From Bilophila wadsworthia ATCC 49260 (GTDB lineage: Bacteria > Desulfobacterota > Desulfovibrionia > Desulfovibrionales > Desulfovibrionaceae), in assembly GCF_000701705.1 (NCBI RefSeq), contig NZ_JNJP01000016.1, positions 3,776 through 67,775 of the forward strand: 64,000 bases of DNA, in the 5' to 3' direction. The notes beneath the pieces are model-generated. The model made no database searches and had not been told where the DNA came from. It saw nothing but the letters and a program-made list of their open reading frames with translations. Numbering within the stretch: the stretch's first letter is position 1; every line of letters starts with the position of its first letter. Shown one piece after another: positions 54,351 to 63,945 of this stretch. Position numbers and translations under genes: made by a program.

Positions 54351-55331
54351 ATGAGTCTCTATTCCGGCGCGCATGTGCTCATCACGGGAGGGTTGGGGTT
54401 CATCGGCTCCAATCTTGGCATCCGCCTTCTTGAGGAAGGCGCTTCTGTTACGCTCGTCGACAGCCTTATCCCCGAGTATGGCGGGAATCCGGCAAACATT
54501 CGCGGTTACGAATCCCGCCTCAAAGTCAATATTTCCGACGTCCGCGATCCCCACAGCATGAAAACGCTGGTAAAGGGGCACGACTTTCTGTTCAATCTCG
54601 CCGGACAGACCAGCCATATGGATTCCATGGCCGATCCGTATACGGATCTGGACATCAACTGCAAGGCGCAGCTTTCCATCCTCGAAGCCTGCCGGAACGC
54701 CAATCCGGGCATCCGCATCGTATTCGCCGGAACGCGGCAGATTTACGGCAAGCCCGACTATCTGCCCGTGGACGAAAACCACCCCGTCCGCCCCGTCGAC
54801 GTCAACGGCATCAACAAGATGGCCGGCGAATGGTACCATATCCTCTACAACAACGTGTACGGCATCCGCGCCTGCTCGCTGCGCCTCACCAACACCATCG
54901 GGCCGCGTATGCGCATCAAGGACGCCCGCCAGACCTTCCTCGGCGTGTGGATCAGGCAGGTGCTCACCGGCAAGCCGTTTGAAGTATGGGGCGGCGAACA
55001 GCTCCGCGACTTCACCTATGTCGATGACTGCGTGGACGCCATGATGCGCGCCGCGCTGCATGAGGAAGCCTTCGGCCAGATTTTCAACATCGGCGGCGGC
55101 AAGCGGATTTCCCTGCGCGATCTCGCCGATCTCCTCGTGGACACGGCGGGCGAAGGGGCTTATGAAGTCCGGGAATACCCCGCCGACCGTAAAAAGATCG
55201 ACATCGGCGACTACTACGCCGACGACAGCCGCCTGCGCTCGCTCCTCGGCTGGGAACCCCGGACCCAACTCAGGGACGGCCTCCGGCAGATCATCGACTA
55301 TTACCGTCCCCGGCTTCAGGACTATTTGTAA
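54351..55331 (+). CDS. NAD-dependent sugar epimerase/dehydratase (extended SDR), catalytic Tyr replaced
   Basis: A 326-aa protein from ATG 54351 behind AGGAT. Extended SDR fold: NAD-binding TGGLGFIGSN (12-21), the FAGTRQIYG strand with a Thr (128) in the usual Ser/Thr position, and NGINK at 152-156. In active SDRs this last motif reads YxxxK; here the Tyr position is Asn152 while Lys156 remains. This replacement suggests a modified mechanism or substrate class. It is the first of three genes (with aminotransferase and glycosyltransferase) that look like a nucleotide-sugar module between tsf and pyrH. Confidence 0.85.
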   Translation: MSLYSGAHVLITGGLGFIGSNLGIRLLEEGASVTLVDSLIPEYGGNPANIRGYESRLKVNISDVRDPHSMKTLVKGHDFLFNLAGQTSHMDSMADPYTDLDINCKAQLSILEACRNANPGIRIVFAGTRQIYGKPDYLPVDENHPVRPVDVNGINKMAGEWYHILYNNVYGIRACSLRLTNTIGPRMRIKDARQTFLGVWIRQVLTGKPFEVWGGEQLRDFTYVDDCVDAMMRAALHEEAFGQIFNIGGGKRISLRDLADLLVDTAGEGAYEVREYPADRKKIDIGDYYADDSRLRSLLGWEPRTQLRDGLRQIIDYYRPRLQDYL

Positions 55332-55339
55332 GGATTGCC

Positions 55340-56494
55340 ATGAACGCACCCCTCATCCCACAAGCCAACCCCGGCGCGGCGTTCCGCAGCCGGCGCGACG
55401 CCCTGCTCAAGGCCGCCGACGACGTGCTGGACGGCGGCTGGTACATCAACGGCAAACAGGTCCGGCAGTTTGAAGAGTCGTTTGCCGCGTTCTGCTCCGT
55501 GAAACATGCCGTCGGCGTGGGCAACGGGACTGATGCTATAGAGGTGGCCCTGCGTGCCCTCGGCATCGGCAAGGGCGGCCTCGTGTTCACGGTGTCCCAT
55601 ACCGCCGTCGCGACCGTCGCCGCCATCGAATGCGCAGGAGCGACGCCCGTACTCGTGGACGTCGATCCGGTGACCTATACCATGTCGCCGGAAAGCCTCG
55701 CCAAAGCGCTTGAGGCCGCCCGCGCGGGCCGTTATCCGGGCAAACCCGCCGCCGTGCTGCCGGTACACCTCTACGGATGCTGCGCCGATCTGGATGCGAT
55801 CCGCGCCGTCGCGGGGGATCTGCCACTCATCGAAGACTGCGCACAGGCCCACGGCGCGGCCTATAAGGGCCGTCCCGCCGGGTCCACCGGCATCGCCGGG
55901 ACGTTCAGCTTTTATCCGACCAAGAATCTCGGCGCGGTGGGCGACGGCGGCTGCGTCGTCACCTCCGACGACGCCCTTGCCGAACGTATCCGCAGCGTGC
56001 GCGAGTACGGCTGGCGGACGCATTACCTGAGCAGCGAGCCCGGCATCAATACCCGGCTCGACGAATTGCAGGCCGCCTTCCTCAATGTCCTCCTGCCCGA
56101 ACTGCCCGCCAAGAACGCCAAACGCCGCGCGCTGGCGGAGCTCTACCGCCGCGAGCTGTCCGGCGTCCCCGGCCTTGTCCTGCCGACGATTCCGGATGCC
56201 GTGGAACCGGTTTACCATCTCTATGTCGTCCAATGCCCGGATCGCGACGAGGTGCAAAGGCGGCTCCGCGACAGGGGCGTGGGCACTGCCGTCCACTACC
56301 CCTTCCCGGTGCACCTTCAGGATGCCTACCGGGGCAGCGTGGCGCTCGCGCCGGACGGCCTGCCCGTTACCGAGGCGATCATGCCGCGCATCCTCAGCCT
56401 GCCCATGTATCCCGAACTCTCCGAGGCCGACGGCGTTGCCGTCGCCGGAGCCGTCCGCGATGTCGTTTCCTCTCTGACCAAGGAGCGTGCATGA
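55340..56494 (+). CDS. DegT/DnrJ/EryC1/StrS-family sugar aminotransferase
   Basis: A 384-aa PLP-dependent enzyme with the motif GNGTDAIEVALRALGIG, D166 in LIEDCAQAHGA for the pyridine nitrogen and the Schiff-base lysine K195 in FYPTKNLGAVGDGG. Such enzymes transfer an amino group to a keto nucleotide sugar. It starts nine bases after the epimerase stop, and its own stop overlaps the next start as ATGA (56491-56494), showing tight coupling. The product is probably an amino sugar for a lipopolysaccharide, capsule or glycan. Confidence 0.93.
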   Translation: MNAPLIPQANPGAAFRSRRDALLKAADDVLDGGWYINGKQVRQFEESFAAFCSVKHAVGVGNGTDAIEVALRALGIGKGGLVFTVSHTAVATVAAIECAGATPVLVDVDPVTYTMSPESLAKALEAARAGRYPGKPAAVLPVHLYGCCADLDAIRAVAGDLPLIEDCAQAHGAAYKGRPAGSTGIAGTFSFYPTKNLGAVGDGGCVVTSDDALAERIRSVREYGWRTHYLSSEPGINTRLDELQAAFLNVLLPELPAKNAKRRALAELYRRELSGVPGLVLPTIPDAVEPVYHLYVVQCPDRDEVQRRLRDRGVGTAVHYPFPVHLQDAYRGSVALAPDGLPVTEAIMPRILSLPMYPELSEADGVAVAGAVRDVVSSLTKERA

Positions 56495-57279
56495 GTTCCG
56501 ACACGTCCGGAAAACCCACCATTACGGGTCTGGTCCTCACCTACAACGGCGAACGCCTGCTCGGGAAATGTCTTGAGTCGCTCGCGTTCTGTGACGCCGT
56601 CATCGTCGTGGACTCGTTCAGTTCCGACGCCACGGAATCCATCGCCCGGGAGCACGGCGCGACGTTCGTGCAGCATCCCTGGAGCGGAGCCCTCCCCCAG
56701 TTCGAATACGCCCTCGGCCTCGTCGAAACCGATTGGGTGGTTTCCCTCGATCAGGACGAAATCTGTTCGGAACCGCTCCGTGACGCCATCCTTGCCGCCC
56801 TGCCCGGCGCGCCCGCCGATCTCTGCGGCTTCACTCCAGCGCGGCGCTCGTGGTATTACGACCGTTTCCTCAAGCACAGCGGCTGGTATCCCGATCGCCT
56901 CCTGCGCGTTTTCCGCCGCAACGGTGTCCACTTCACCCAGAGCGGCGCGCACGAGCACATCGACCCCAACGGGCGCACGCGGGAACTCGACGGCGACATC
57001 CTGCACTATCCCTACAAACATTTCCGGGAACATTTGGACAAGATCAACTCCTATGCCCAGCAGGGGGCCGACGATCTCGCGGCGCGCGGCAAAAAGGGCG
57101 GCCTCGCCCTCGGCGTGCTGCACGGCATCGGGCGGTTCCTCCGTATCTACCTGCTCAAAAAAGGCTTCCTTGACGGCAAGGCCGGGGTCATCAACGCGGT
57201 CCACGGGGCGTTTTACGCGTTTCTCAAATACGTCAGGGTCGATGAAGGCAACTGGGGTTTTCCCTACAACCACCGTTAA
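56491..57279 (+). CDS. Glycosyltransferase family 2 (WaaE/KdtX-like)
   Basis: A 262-aa protein with the GT-A fold start [34 protein letters not shown] and the DQDE motif ([10 protein letters not shown]) that stands in for DxD. The middle and C-terminal parts ([11 protein letters not shown] and [12 protein letters not shown]) match the WaaE/KdtX group that adds sugars to lipopolysaccharide cores, though other GT2 roles are possible. Its start overlaps the aminotransferase stop. pyrH begins 15 bases after its stop, so the glycan genes and the housekeeping genes may be co-transcribed. Confidence 0.87.
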   Translation: MSSDTSGKPTITGLVLTYNGERLLGKCLESLAFCDAVIVVDSFSSDATESIAREHGATFVQHPWSGALPQFEYALGLVETDWVVSLDQDEICSEPLRDAILAALPGAPADLCGFTPARRSWYYDRFLKHSGWYPDRLLRVFRRNGVHFTQSGAHEHIDPNGRTRELDGDILHYPYKHFREHLDKINSYAQQGADDLAARGKKGGLALGVLHGIGRFLRIYLLKKGFLDGKAGVINAVHGAFYAFLKYVRVDEGNWGFPYNHR

Positions 57280-57293
57280 AAAAGGGAGAGGAC

Positions 57294-58010
57294 ATGGCCG
57301 AACTCAAATACAAGCGCGTACTGCTCAAGCTCAGCGGCGAGGCGCTCGCCGGGGAAAAACAGATAGGTATTGACCCCCATACGGTTTCAAAGATATGTGC
57401 AGAAATAGCCGATGTGGTGGATATGGGGCTTGAGGTCGCGCTGGTCATCGGCGGCGGCAACATTTTCCGCGGGCTGTCCGCGTCCGCCGAGGGTATGGAT
57501 CGTTCCTCCGCGGACTACATGGGTATGCTCGCCACAGTGCTGAACGCGCTTGCCGTGCAGGACGCGCTGGAAAAGACCGGCCATCCCACCCGCGTGCTTT
57601 CGGCCATCGCCATGCAGGAAGTCTGCGAACCCTATGTCCGCCGCCGCGCCATGCGGCATCTGGAAAAGGGCCGCGTGATCATCTGCGCCGCCGGGACGGG
57701 CAATCCGTACTTCACCACGGACACCGCGGCGGCTCTGCGCGGCATGGAGCTCAAGTGCGACGCCATCATCAAGGCCACCAAGGTCGACGGCGTTTATGAC
57801 AAGGACCCCATGAAGCACGACGACGCCGTGATGTTCAAGCACCTCAGCTATGAGGAAACCTTGCGGCGGCATCTCAAGGTCATGGATTCCACGGCCATCA
57901 CGCTGGCCCAGGAAAACCAGGTCCCGATCATCGTGTGCAACATGTTCAACGGCAGCATCAAAAAGGTGGTCACGGGCGAGAACCCCGGCACCACCGTCGA
58001 AGGAGATTAA
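57294..58010 (+). CDS. pyrH: UMP kinase
   Basis: A 238-aa hexameric enzyme phosphorylating UMP to UDP. Signatures: [15 protein letters not shown] at the start, GGGNIFRG near 51-58, the [16 protein letters not shown] region near 138 and YDKDP near 163. A GGGAGAGG sequence precedes ATG 57294. It opens the pyrH-frr pair and lies downstream of the three glycan genes rather than directly after tsf, as in many bacteria. Confidence 0.98.
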   Translation: MAELKYKRVLLKLSGEALAGEKQIGIDPHTVSKICAEIADVVDMGLEVALVIGGGNIFRGLSASAEGMDRSSADYMGMLATVLNALAVQDALEKTGHPTRVLSAIAMQEVCEPYVRRRAMRHLEKGRVIICAAGTGNPYFTTDTAAALRGMELKCDAIIKATKVDGVYDKDPMKHDDAVMFKHLSYEETLRRHLKVMDSTAITLAQENQVPIIVCNMFNGSIKKVVTGENPGTTVEGD

Positions 58011-58015
58011 ACGTT

Positions 58016-58576
58016 ATGGATAAAGAAAGCGTCTTGCTGGATTCCGAAGATCGCATGGACAAGGCTCTCGGCGCGCTGGATCGCGACTTCAGCCGCCTCC
58101 GCACCGGCCGCGCCTCCACCGGCCTTGTGGACAACATCAAGGTTGATTACTACGGCACGCCCACGCCCATCAGCCAGCTCGCGTCCGTCGCCATACCGGA
58201 TAGCCGCACCATCACCATCCAGCCCTGGGATCGCGGCGCGTTCGCCGGCGTGGAAAAGGCCATCCTCAAGTCCGACCTCGGCCTGACCCCTGTGAACGAC
58301 GGCAAGATCATCCGCATCTCCATCCCGCCGTTGACCGAAGACCGCCGCAAGGAACTCGGCAAGCTCGCCCGCAAGTCCGGCGAGGAAGCCAAGGTCGCCG
58401 TCCGCAACGTCCGCCGCGACGCCAACGACCAGCTCAAGAAGCTGGAAAAGGACAAGGCCATCTCCGAGGACGAACTCAAGAAGGCCACCGACGACGTCCA
58501 GAAGCTGACGGACAAGTACGTGGCCAAAGTCGACGAAAAGTGTGCGGCCAAGGAAAAGGAAATCATGGATCTGTAA
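58016..58576 (+). CDS. frr: Ribosome recycling factor
   Basis: A 186-aa protein that splits the post-termination ribosome with EF-G. It contains the conserved start region ([20 protein letters not shown]), [15 protein letters not shown] and the helical [13 protein letters not shown] and [20 protein letters not shown] stretches. AAGGAG lies ten bases before ATG 58016, six bases after the pyrH stop. Repeat copy k follows. Confidence 0.98.
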   Translation: MDKESVLLDSEDRMDKALGALDRDFSRLRTGRASTGLVDNIKVDYYGTPTPISQLASVAIPDSRTITIQPWDRGAFAGVEKAILKSDLGLTPVNDGKIIRISIPPLTEDRRKELGKLARKSGEEAKVAVRNVRRDANDQLKKLEKDKAISEDELKKATDDVQKLTDKYVAKVDEKCAAKEKEIMDL

Positions 58577-58584
58577 GAGGTAAG

Positions 58585-58695
58585 AGCGGGAAGGGGAGGA
58601 GACCATATGAAAAAGGTTCCCTTCTCCCCTTCCCGGCCCCTGCCTCTCATTCTCCTAGGATTTTCGGCTGATGGGGAGCGGCGGATTGGTTCTCC
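58585..58695. repeat. Intergenic hairpin element, copy k
   Basis: GGGAAGGGGAGGAG (58588-58601) pairs with CTTCTCCCCTTCCC (58621-58634), then GGCCCCTGCC and the variant tail TTTTCGGCTGATGGGGAGC. Confidence 0.65.
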
Positions 58696-58730
58696 TCGAA
58701 AGGCAGGGAAGACTCTGTTCAGACAGATTT

Positions 58731-58757
58731 CCTTTGAAAGAGTATCCGTTTCAAAGG
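58731..58757. repeat. Short hairpin repeat, copy 2 (first copy at 3919)
   Basis: CCTTTGAAA (58731-58739) and TTTCAAAGG (58749-58757) form a perfect 9-bp stem with a 9-base loop GAGTATCCG; copy 1 has GCTGTACCG. The spacer to 58941 also holds AGGCC/GGCCT arms near 58824-58848 but no gene. Confidence 0.6.
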
Positions 58758-58941
58758 TTCGCCCTGCCGGAACATGCCGTTTTCGGTGGAATTCTCACCG
58801 GCGGCGTGCCGGGACATCCGGCCTTAGGCCATTTCAAACCTGAAAGGCCTGACAGCCGCATACCATTGAGGGGTTGGAGAGCGCCGCTTCCGTTTTCCCT
58901 TCGGTCTTTTTACGTTGTTACGCTGAGGTTATCTGACGTCC

Positions 58942-59676
58942 ATGTCCGAACCTTCCCCGCTTCCGATTCCCGCCGCCTCGCTCCCGGCCCACATTGCCAT
59001 CATCATGGACGGCAACGGCCGCTGGGCGCAGGAACGCGGCCTGTCCCGCAGCGAAGGCCATAAGGCCGGCGTCCGCGCCGCCAAAGCCATCGTGACCGAG
59101 TGCCGCACGCTCGGCATCCGCCACTTGACGCTCTACACCTTCTCTCAGGAAAACTGGGGCCGCCCCAAGGATGAAGTCAGCCTGCTCTTCCAGCTGCTGG
59201 TCAGCTTCCTTGGCGAAGAGCTCCCCTCCATGGAGCGCAACGGCATCAGCCTGCGCGTATTCGGCGAGCTCGACGGCCTGCCGCTTCCCGCGCGCACGGC
59301 CCTGCGCCATGCCATGAACCGCACGGCGAAGTGTTCCGACATGATCGTCAATCTTGCCCTCAACTATTCGGGGCGGGAAGAAATCCTCCGGGCCGCGCGC
59401 CTGCTCATGCAACAGGGCGTCAAGCCGGAAGCGGTGACGGAAGAGGCGTTCCGCTCATGCCTGTATTCCGCAGGGCAGCCGGACCCTGACCTCATCATCC
59501 GCACCAGCGGCGAGCAGCGTATCAGCAACTACCTGACCTTCCAGAGCGCCTACAGCGAACTCTATTTCACGTCCACCTATTGGCCCGACTTCACGCCCGA
59601 AGCCCTGCACAGGGCTCTCGTCGAATATGCGGGCCGCAATCGCCGTTTTGGGCTGACGCAGGAGCAGATTCAATGA
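58942..59676 (+). CDS. uppS: Isoprenyl (undecaprenyl) diphosphate synthase
   Basis: A 244-aa cis-prenyltransferase making the C55 lipid carrier of cell-wall synthesis. The P-loop-like motif IIMDGNGRWAQERG (with the catalytic Asp) starts near 20, followed by HKAGVRAAK, LALNYSGREEILRA near 140 and the C-terminal DLIIRTSGEQRISNYL region. No strong ribosome site is visible. Its stop overlaps the cdsA start as ATGA (59673-59676). Confidence 0.97.
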   Translation: MSEPSPLPIPAASLPAHIAIIMDGNGRWAQERGLSRSEGHKAGVRAAKAIVTECRTLGIRHLTLYTFSQENWGRPKDEVSLLFQLLVSFLGEELPSMERNGISLRVFGELDGLPLPARTALRHAMNRTAKCSDMIVNLALNYSGREEILRAARLLMQQGVKPEAVTEEAFRSCLYSAGQPDPDLIIRTSGEQRISNYLTFQSAYSELYFTSTYWPDFTPEALHRALVEYAGRNRRFGLTQEQIQ

Positions 59677-60479
59677 TCATCGCCTCAAAACATTTTCCGA
59701 GGATCATCACCGGCGCCGTGCTTGTGAGCGTCCTCGGAACCGCCCTCTACCTTTCCGGGCCGTACCTTTTCGGCCTGCTGCTCCTGTTTACGCTCGTCGG
59801 CCTGTGGGAATTCTACGCCATGTTCTGGCCGCTCAAGGCCAACATCGGCGGGCGTATCCTCGGCCTTGCGCTCGGCGGCCTGCTCATCACCGCCGCATGG
59901 ATGCGCCCCGAAATGGTCGTCATGACCCTCGCCCTGTCCACGCTGATCCTCGCCTGCATGTTCCTGTTCTGCTGGTCGCACGACGACAAGTACCGCTTTA
60001 CGCGGGTCGCGGTGCTCGCCGGGGGGCTGCTGTACGTTCCCATGCTGATCATGCCCGCCCTGAATTTCTCCATTCACGAGCAACTGCTGCTCATCTGTAC
60101 GGCGGCGGGTTCGGACACGGTGGCCTATTTCTTCGGTATGCGCTTCGGCAAGCACAAAATCTGGCCCAAAGTCAGCCCCAAGAAGAGCGTCGAAGGCAGC
60201 GCCGCCGGGCTCGCCGCCAGCGTGGTCGTGGCGGTCTGTTTTGGCCTCGCGTTCGGCGTGCCAGCGACTGGCATCAGCGACTACGCCCTGCTCGGCCTCG
60301 TGCTCGGCGTCATGGCCCAGCTTGGCGATTTCTTTGAATCGGCGCTCAAGCGTTCCCGTTCGGTCAAGGATTCAGGCAACGTCCTGCCCGGCCACGGCGG
60401 GGTCCTCGATCGTGTGGACAGCCTGCTGTTCGTGATCCCGACCTACGAGTGTGCCAGGGCCCTCATGACATTCTTCTAA
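59673..60479 (+). CDS. cdsA: Phosphatidate cytidylyltransferase
   Basis: A 268-aa membrane enzyme converting phosphatidate and CTP to CDP-diacylglycerol. Eight or so membrane segments, with the C-terminal signature LGDFFESALKRSRSVKDSGN followed by LPGHGGVLDRVDSLLF. The ATG at 59673 overlaps uppS, so the pair is translationally coupled. Repeat copy l lies after the stop and separates it from dxr. Confidence 0.97.
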   Translation: MIIASKHFPRIITGAVLVSVLGTALYLSGPYLFGLLLLFTLVGLWEFYAMFWPLKANIGGRILGLALGGLLITAAWMRPEMVVMTLALSTLILACMFLFCWSHDDKYRFTRVAVLAGGLLYVPMLIMPALNFSIHEQLLLICTAAGSDTVAYFFGMRFGKHKIWPKVSPKKSVEGSAAGLAASVVVAVCFGLAFGVPATGISDYALLGLVLGVMAQLGDFFESALKRSRSVKDSGNVLPGHGGVLDRVDSLLFVIPTYECARALMTFF

Positions 60480-60500
60480 AACGGATTGCACTGCAGGAAC

Positions 60501-60612
60501 GCTTGAGAAAGGAAGGGAAAGCTCTCTCCATGAACGTTTTCCCTCCCTTCCTCAAGCCCGCCGGCACGGAGCCCAACCTTTCCTTGCAAAAGGCTTTCGC
60601 GCTTATTGCATC
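60501..60612. repeat. Intergenic hairpin element, copy l
   Basis: Left arm 60502-60522 pairs with 60536-60556 (21 nt, about three mismatches, consistent with G-U pairs), followed by GCAAAAGGCTTTCGCG-like tail sequence. It begins about 22 bases after cdsA. Confidence 0.6.
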
Positions 60613-60718
60613 CCTGTCCGCAGGGGCAGGGAAACACTGAACGTCTCGGCACGCACCGCCGCCGAAACGCCAATACCGGGGAAGTTTCAGGACTTCCCTT
60701 TTTCGCACCGGGAAACGC

Positions 60719-61927
60719 ATGATCCGCTATATCACAGAACTTCCTTCGTCCGAATGGGAAAACAGCTTCCCCCGCCCTGTCGTCCTCTTGGGCAGCACGG
60801 GCTCCATCGGCGTCAATACGCTGCGCATCATCGAAAAGCATCCCGATCTGTTTCAGGTCGTGGCGCTGGCCGGGGGACGGAATGTCGAACGCCTGATCGA
60901 ACAGGCCCTCCGCTGGCGTCCTCCGTATCTGGGCATCCAGACCGAAGAGGGACGCAAAGCCCTGCTCGCCGCTCTTCCGTCCGGCTATGAACCCGAGATA
61001 CTCGTGGGTCCGCAAGGGTACGCGGAACTGGCCTCCTTGCCCGAGGCCTCCACGGTCCTTTCCGCGCAAATGGGCGCCGCCGGATTGCGGGCGACAATGG
61101 CCGCCGCCGAAGCGGGAAAGGTCATCTGCCTCGCCAACAAGGAATCCCTCGTGCTCGCCGGTGGGATGCTCCGGGAAACCTGCGTACGGACCGGGGCGGT
61201 CATCCTGCCCGTGGATTCCGAGCACAACGCCGTGTTTCAGGGCCTGCGGGGGCGCAACCCCGAAACGGTCAGGCGGATCATCCTCACGGCCTCAGGAGGC
61301 CCTTTCCGTGGCAAGAAGCGGGGCTTCCTCGCCACGGTGACGCCCGCGCAGGCGCTCAAGCATCCCAACTGGAGCATGGGCGCGAAAATCACCATCGACT
61401 CGGCGTCGATGATGAACAAAGGGCTGGAGATCATCGAAGCCCATCACCTCTACGGCCTGCCGCTGGAACGCATCGGCGTACTGGTCCATCCGCAGTCGCT
61501 GGTGCACTCGCTGGTGGAGTTCGAAGACGGCTCCCTCATGGCACAGGCGGGAACCCCGGACATGCGTATGCCCATCGCCTACTGCCTCGCATGGCCGCTC
61601 TGCCTCGACGCGGGCGTTCCGCCTCTGGATCTTGCCCGTTCCGGCGCCTTGACCTTCGAGGAGCCGGACTTACATTCCTTTCCGTGCCTTGAACTCGCCT
61701 GCCGGACTATCGGCAAAGGTTCCGCCCTGCCCGTTGCGCTCAACGCGGCCAACGAGGTCGCGGTCGAGGCGTTTTTGTCCGGCCGCATCGGCTTCATGGA
61801 CATTCCCGACATCATCGGCCGGGCGCTGGACGAGTGTTCGGCCCCCGATCCGGCTTCGCTCGAAGCCATCGAAACCCTTGACCACGAAACCCGGCTCCGC
61901 GTCGGCCTGTGGATAGAGAAGGTGTAA
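60719..61927 (+). CDS. dxr: 1-deoxy-D-xylulose 5-phosphate reductoisomerase
   Basis: A 402-aa enzyme that makes MEP, the committed intermediate of isoprenoid synthesis. NADPH-binding GSTGSIGVNTLRII lies near 25-38, followed by LANKESLVLAGG, DSEHNAVFQ and the SMGAKITIDSASMMNKGLE segment carrying metal and substrate residues. Isoprenoids made here supply UppS, encoded nearby. A GGGAA sequence precedes ATG 60719. rseP starts on the base after its stop codon. Confidence 0.97.
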   Translation: MIRYITELPSSEWENSFPRPVVLLGSTGSIGVNTLRIIEKHPDLFQVVALAGGRNVERLIEQALRWRPPYLGIQTEEGRKALLAALPSGYEPEILVGPQGYAELASLPEASTVLSAQMGAAGLRATMAAAEAGKVICLANKESLVLAGGMLRETCVRTGAVILPVDSEHNAVFQGLRGRNPETVRRIILTASGGPFRGKKRGFLATVTPAQALKHPNWSMGAKITIDSASMMNKGLEIIEAHHLYGLPLERIGVLVHPQSLVHSLVEFEDGSLMAQAGTPDMRMPIAYCLAWPLCLDAGVPPLDLARSGALTFEEPDLHSFPCLELACRTIGKGSALPVALNAANEVAVEAFLSGRIGFMDIPDIIGRALDECSAPDPASLEAIETLDHETRLRVGLWIEKV

Positions 61928-63049
61928 ATGGACTTTCTGCTCAACATACTCTCGCACTGGGAAAGCGCCCTCGCCGTGCTGCTTGTCCTTGGCGGCCTCA
62001 TCTTTTTTCATGAACTCGGCCATTTCGCCGTCGCCCGCCTGTTCCGTATCGGCGTGCGCACCTTCTCGCTGGGATTCGGCCCCAAACTCCTCAAGCTCCG
62101 GCGCGGCAAAACCGACTATTGCCTCTCTCTGATCCCCCTCGGCGGCTACGTGGCCCTTGCCGGGGAAGAGGACGAAGCCGAACAGCCCGATCCCAAAGGT
62201 AAAGAAATCGATGGCGTATTATTCGCCCCCGAGGAATTGTACTCCGGCCGCCCCGCGTGGCACCGCCTTCTGGTCGTCCTGGCCGGTCCGGTCGCCAATT
62301 TCGTGCTGGCGCTGATCATTTATTGCGGCATCGCATGGGCGCAGGGCCAGACTTATCTGCTTCCCGAGGTCGGCGACGTCACCCCCGGGACTCCCGCCGC
62401 CACGGCCGGCATCCTGCCCGGCGACCGCGTGCTGTCCATCGACGGCAAGCCCATCGAAAACTGGAACGCCGTCGCGGAAGGCATCGGAGCCGGAAACGGC
62501 AAACCGGTAACCATCGTGCTGTCGCGCGGCGGTTCGGAAGTCACGTTGAGCCTCACCCCCGAAGCCAAGACCCGCGCCAATATCTTCGGCGAGGAAAAAC
62601 CCGCGTGGCTCATCGGCATCCGGGCCTCCACCGCGACCGGGCACCTGCCCCTCGGCCCCGTTGAAGCCATCGGAGCCGGATTCAGGCAGACGTGGGACAT
62701 GATCGCCTTCACCTGTGAGAGCTTCGTCAAGCTCGCGCAGCGCGTGGTTCCGCTGGACAACGTGGGCGGCCCCATCCTCATCGCCCAGATGGTCGGCCAG
62801 CAGGCCGAACAGGGCCTTTCCGCCGTACTGCTGCTCGCGGCGCTCATCAGCGTCAACCTCGGCATCCTCAACCTGCTGCCCATCCCGATCCTCGACGGCG
62901 GGCACATCGTCTTCTTTACGCTTGAAATGATCATGGGGCGCCCCGTCAGCGCCACGGCGCGCGAATGGTCCGCGAAGGTGGGTATGGCGCTGCTGCTCGG
63001 GCTGATGATCCTCGCCACATGGAATGATTTGACAAGGCTGTTCTCATGA
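61928..63049 (+). CDS. rseP: Site-2 metalloprotease RseP family
   Basis: A 373-aa intramembrane zinc protease. HELGH near 29-33 holds the zinc ligands and catalytic Glu, a PDZ-like domain spans about 135-220 (GTPAATAGILPGDRVLSIDG), and the second zinc-site motif NLLPIPILDGGH lies near 315-326. RseP cleaves membrane-bound anti-sigma factors and leftover signal peptides. Only one PDZ domain is visible, as in many non-enteric homologues. Its stop overlaps the tsaB start (ATGA, 63046-63049). Confidence 0.97.
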   Translation: MDFLLNILSHWESALAVLLVLGGLIFFHELGHFAVARLFRIGVRTFSLGFGPKLLKLRRGKTDYCLSLIPLGGYVALAGEEDEAEQPDPKGKEIDGVLFAPEELYSGRPAWHRLLVVLAGPVANFVLALIIYCGIAWAQGQTYLLPEVGDVTPGTPAATAGILPGDRVLSIDGKPIENWNAVAEGIGAGNGKPVTIVLSRGGSEVTLSLTPEAKTRANIFGEEKPAWLIGIRASTATGHLPLGPVEAIGAGFRQTWDMIAFTCESFVKLAQRVVPLDNVGGPILIAQMVGQQAEQGLSAVLLLAALISVNLGILNLLPIPILDGGHIVFFTLEMIMGRPVSATAREWSAKVGMALLLGLMILATWNDLTRLFS

Positions 63050-63843
63050 ATACCACGCTGATCATGAACGCCTCCGAGGGCCGCATCCAGTTTGTGCTGG
63101 AGCAGGAAGGCTCCCTCGCGTGCGCGCAGGAATGGAGCGCCCCCTCCAAGGGGACCGAACTGTTGACGCCCGCACTGGCGGACGCCTTCCAGCGTCTTGG
63201 CATCATGCCTTCGGACATCTCCCGGATCGCCTGCGTAGCCGGTCCGGGGAGCTTTACCGGCCTCCGGCTCGCGCTGACGACCGCCGCCGCCTTCCGCCGG
63301 GCTACCGGAGCCGCCGTTGCGCCGCTCAATGCGCTCCAGTCCCTCGCGGGCTCCGTGCCCTTCGGCCTTCTCTTTCCCGCCCGCGAAACGCGCATCCGCG
63401 TGATCACACACGCCCGGCGCGGCCTTGTGCACGGGCAGGATTTTCTGTGCGCCCCCGGTTCCGCCCTGCCATCCCCCGTGGACGAGCCTGCCATGTGGGA
63501 AATCCCGGCGGCCTGCGGCGGAGAGCGCCCCGACATCATGCTCGGCAGCGGGGTAGCCCGCAATCTGCCCCAGCTGGAGGGACTCTTCGGCGATTCCGCG
63601 CCCTTCTTTCTGCCCGCCCTTACCCATCCCACAGCGCAGGCATTGCTTGATCTGACTCTCGCCCTGCCCGACGGAGCATGGGGGCACAAGGATCTCGATC
63701 CGCTCTATCTCCGCCCCTGCGACGCCGTGGACAATCTCGCCTCCATCGCCGCCAAGCGCGGTCAGGCTCCCGAAGAGGCCTATGCCCAGCTCGACAAGCT
63801 CCTGGGCCCTTCCGCCGAGGAAGTCGTACGGGGAAGCAGATGA
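63046..63843 (+). CDS. tsaB: tRNA threonylcarbamoyladenosine biosynthesis protein TsaB
   Basis: A 265-aa protein of the TsaB (YeaZ) family, a partner of TsaD and TsaE in making t6A on tRNAs that read ANN codons. The ASKHA-type start is LIMNASEG, and the signature VAGPGSFTGLRLALTTAAAF lies near 65-84. It lacks the kinase-type catalytic sites, as expected for TsaB. It ends the conserved cluster in this window and is closed by a strong terminator. Confidence 0.94.
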   Translation: MNTTLIMNASEGRIQFVLEQEGSLACAQEWSAPSKGTELLTPALADAFQRLGIMPSDISRIACVAGPGSFTGLRLALTTAAAFRRATGAAVAPLNALQSLAGSVPFGLLFPARETRIRVITHARRGLVHGQDFLCAPGSALPSPVDEPAMWEIPAACGGERPDIMLGSGVARNLPQLEGLFGDSAPFFLPALTHPTAQALLDLTLALPDGAWGHKDLDPLYLRPCDAVDNLASIAAKRGQAPEEAYAQLDKLLGPSAEEVVRGSR

Positions 63844-63886
63844 TGATTGGGAGGGGCGGGGAGGTAGCACGGTAGGAGTCCCTAAG

Positions 63887-63928
63887 AAAAGAACGGCTTA
63901 TTGGGTGGCACCAATAAGCCGTTCTTTT
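63887..63928 (+). terminator. Terminator after tsaB
   Basis: A perfect 18-bp stem (63887-63904 with 63911-63928) with a six-base loop and AAAA/TTTT ends. Confidence 0.93.
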
Positions 63929-63945
63929 CTGTAAAACCGTGATGA

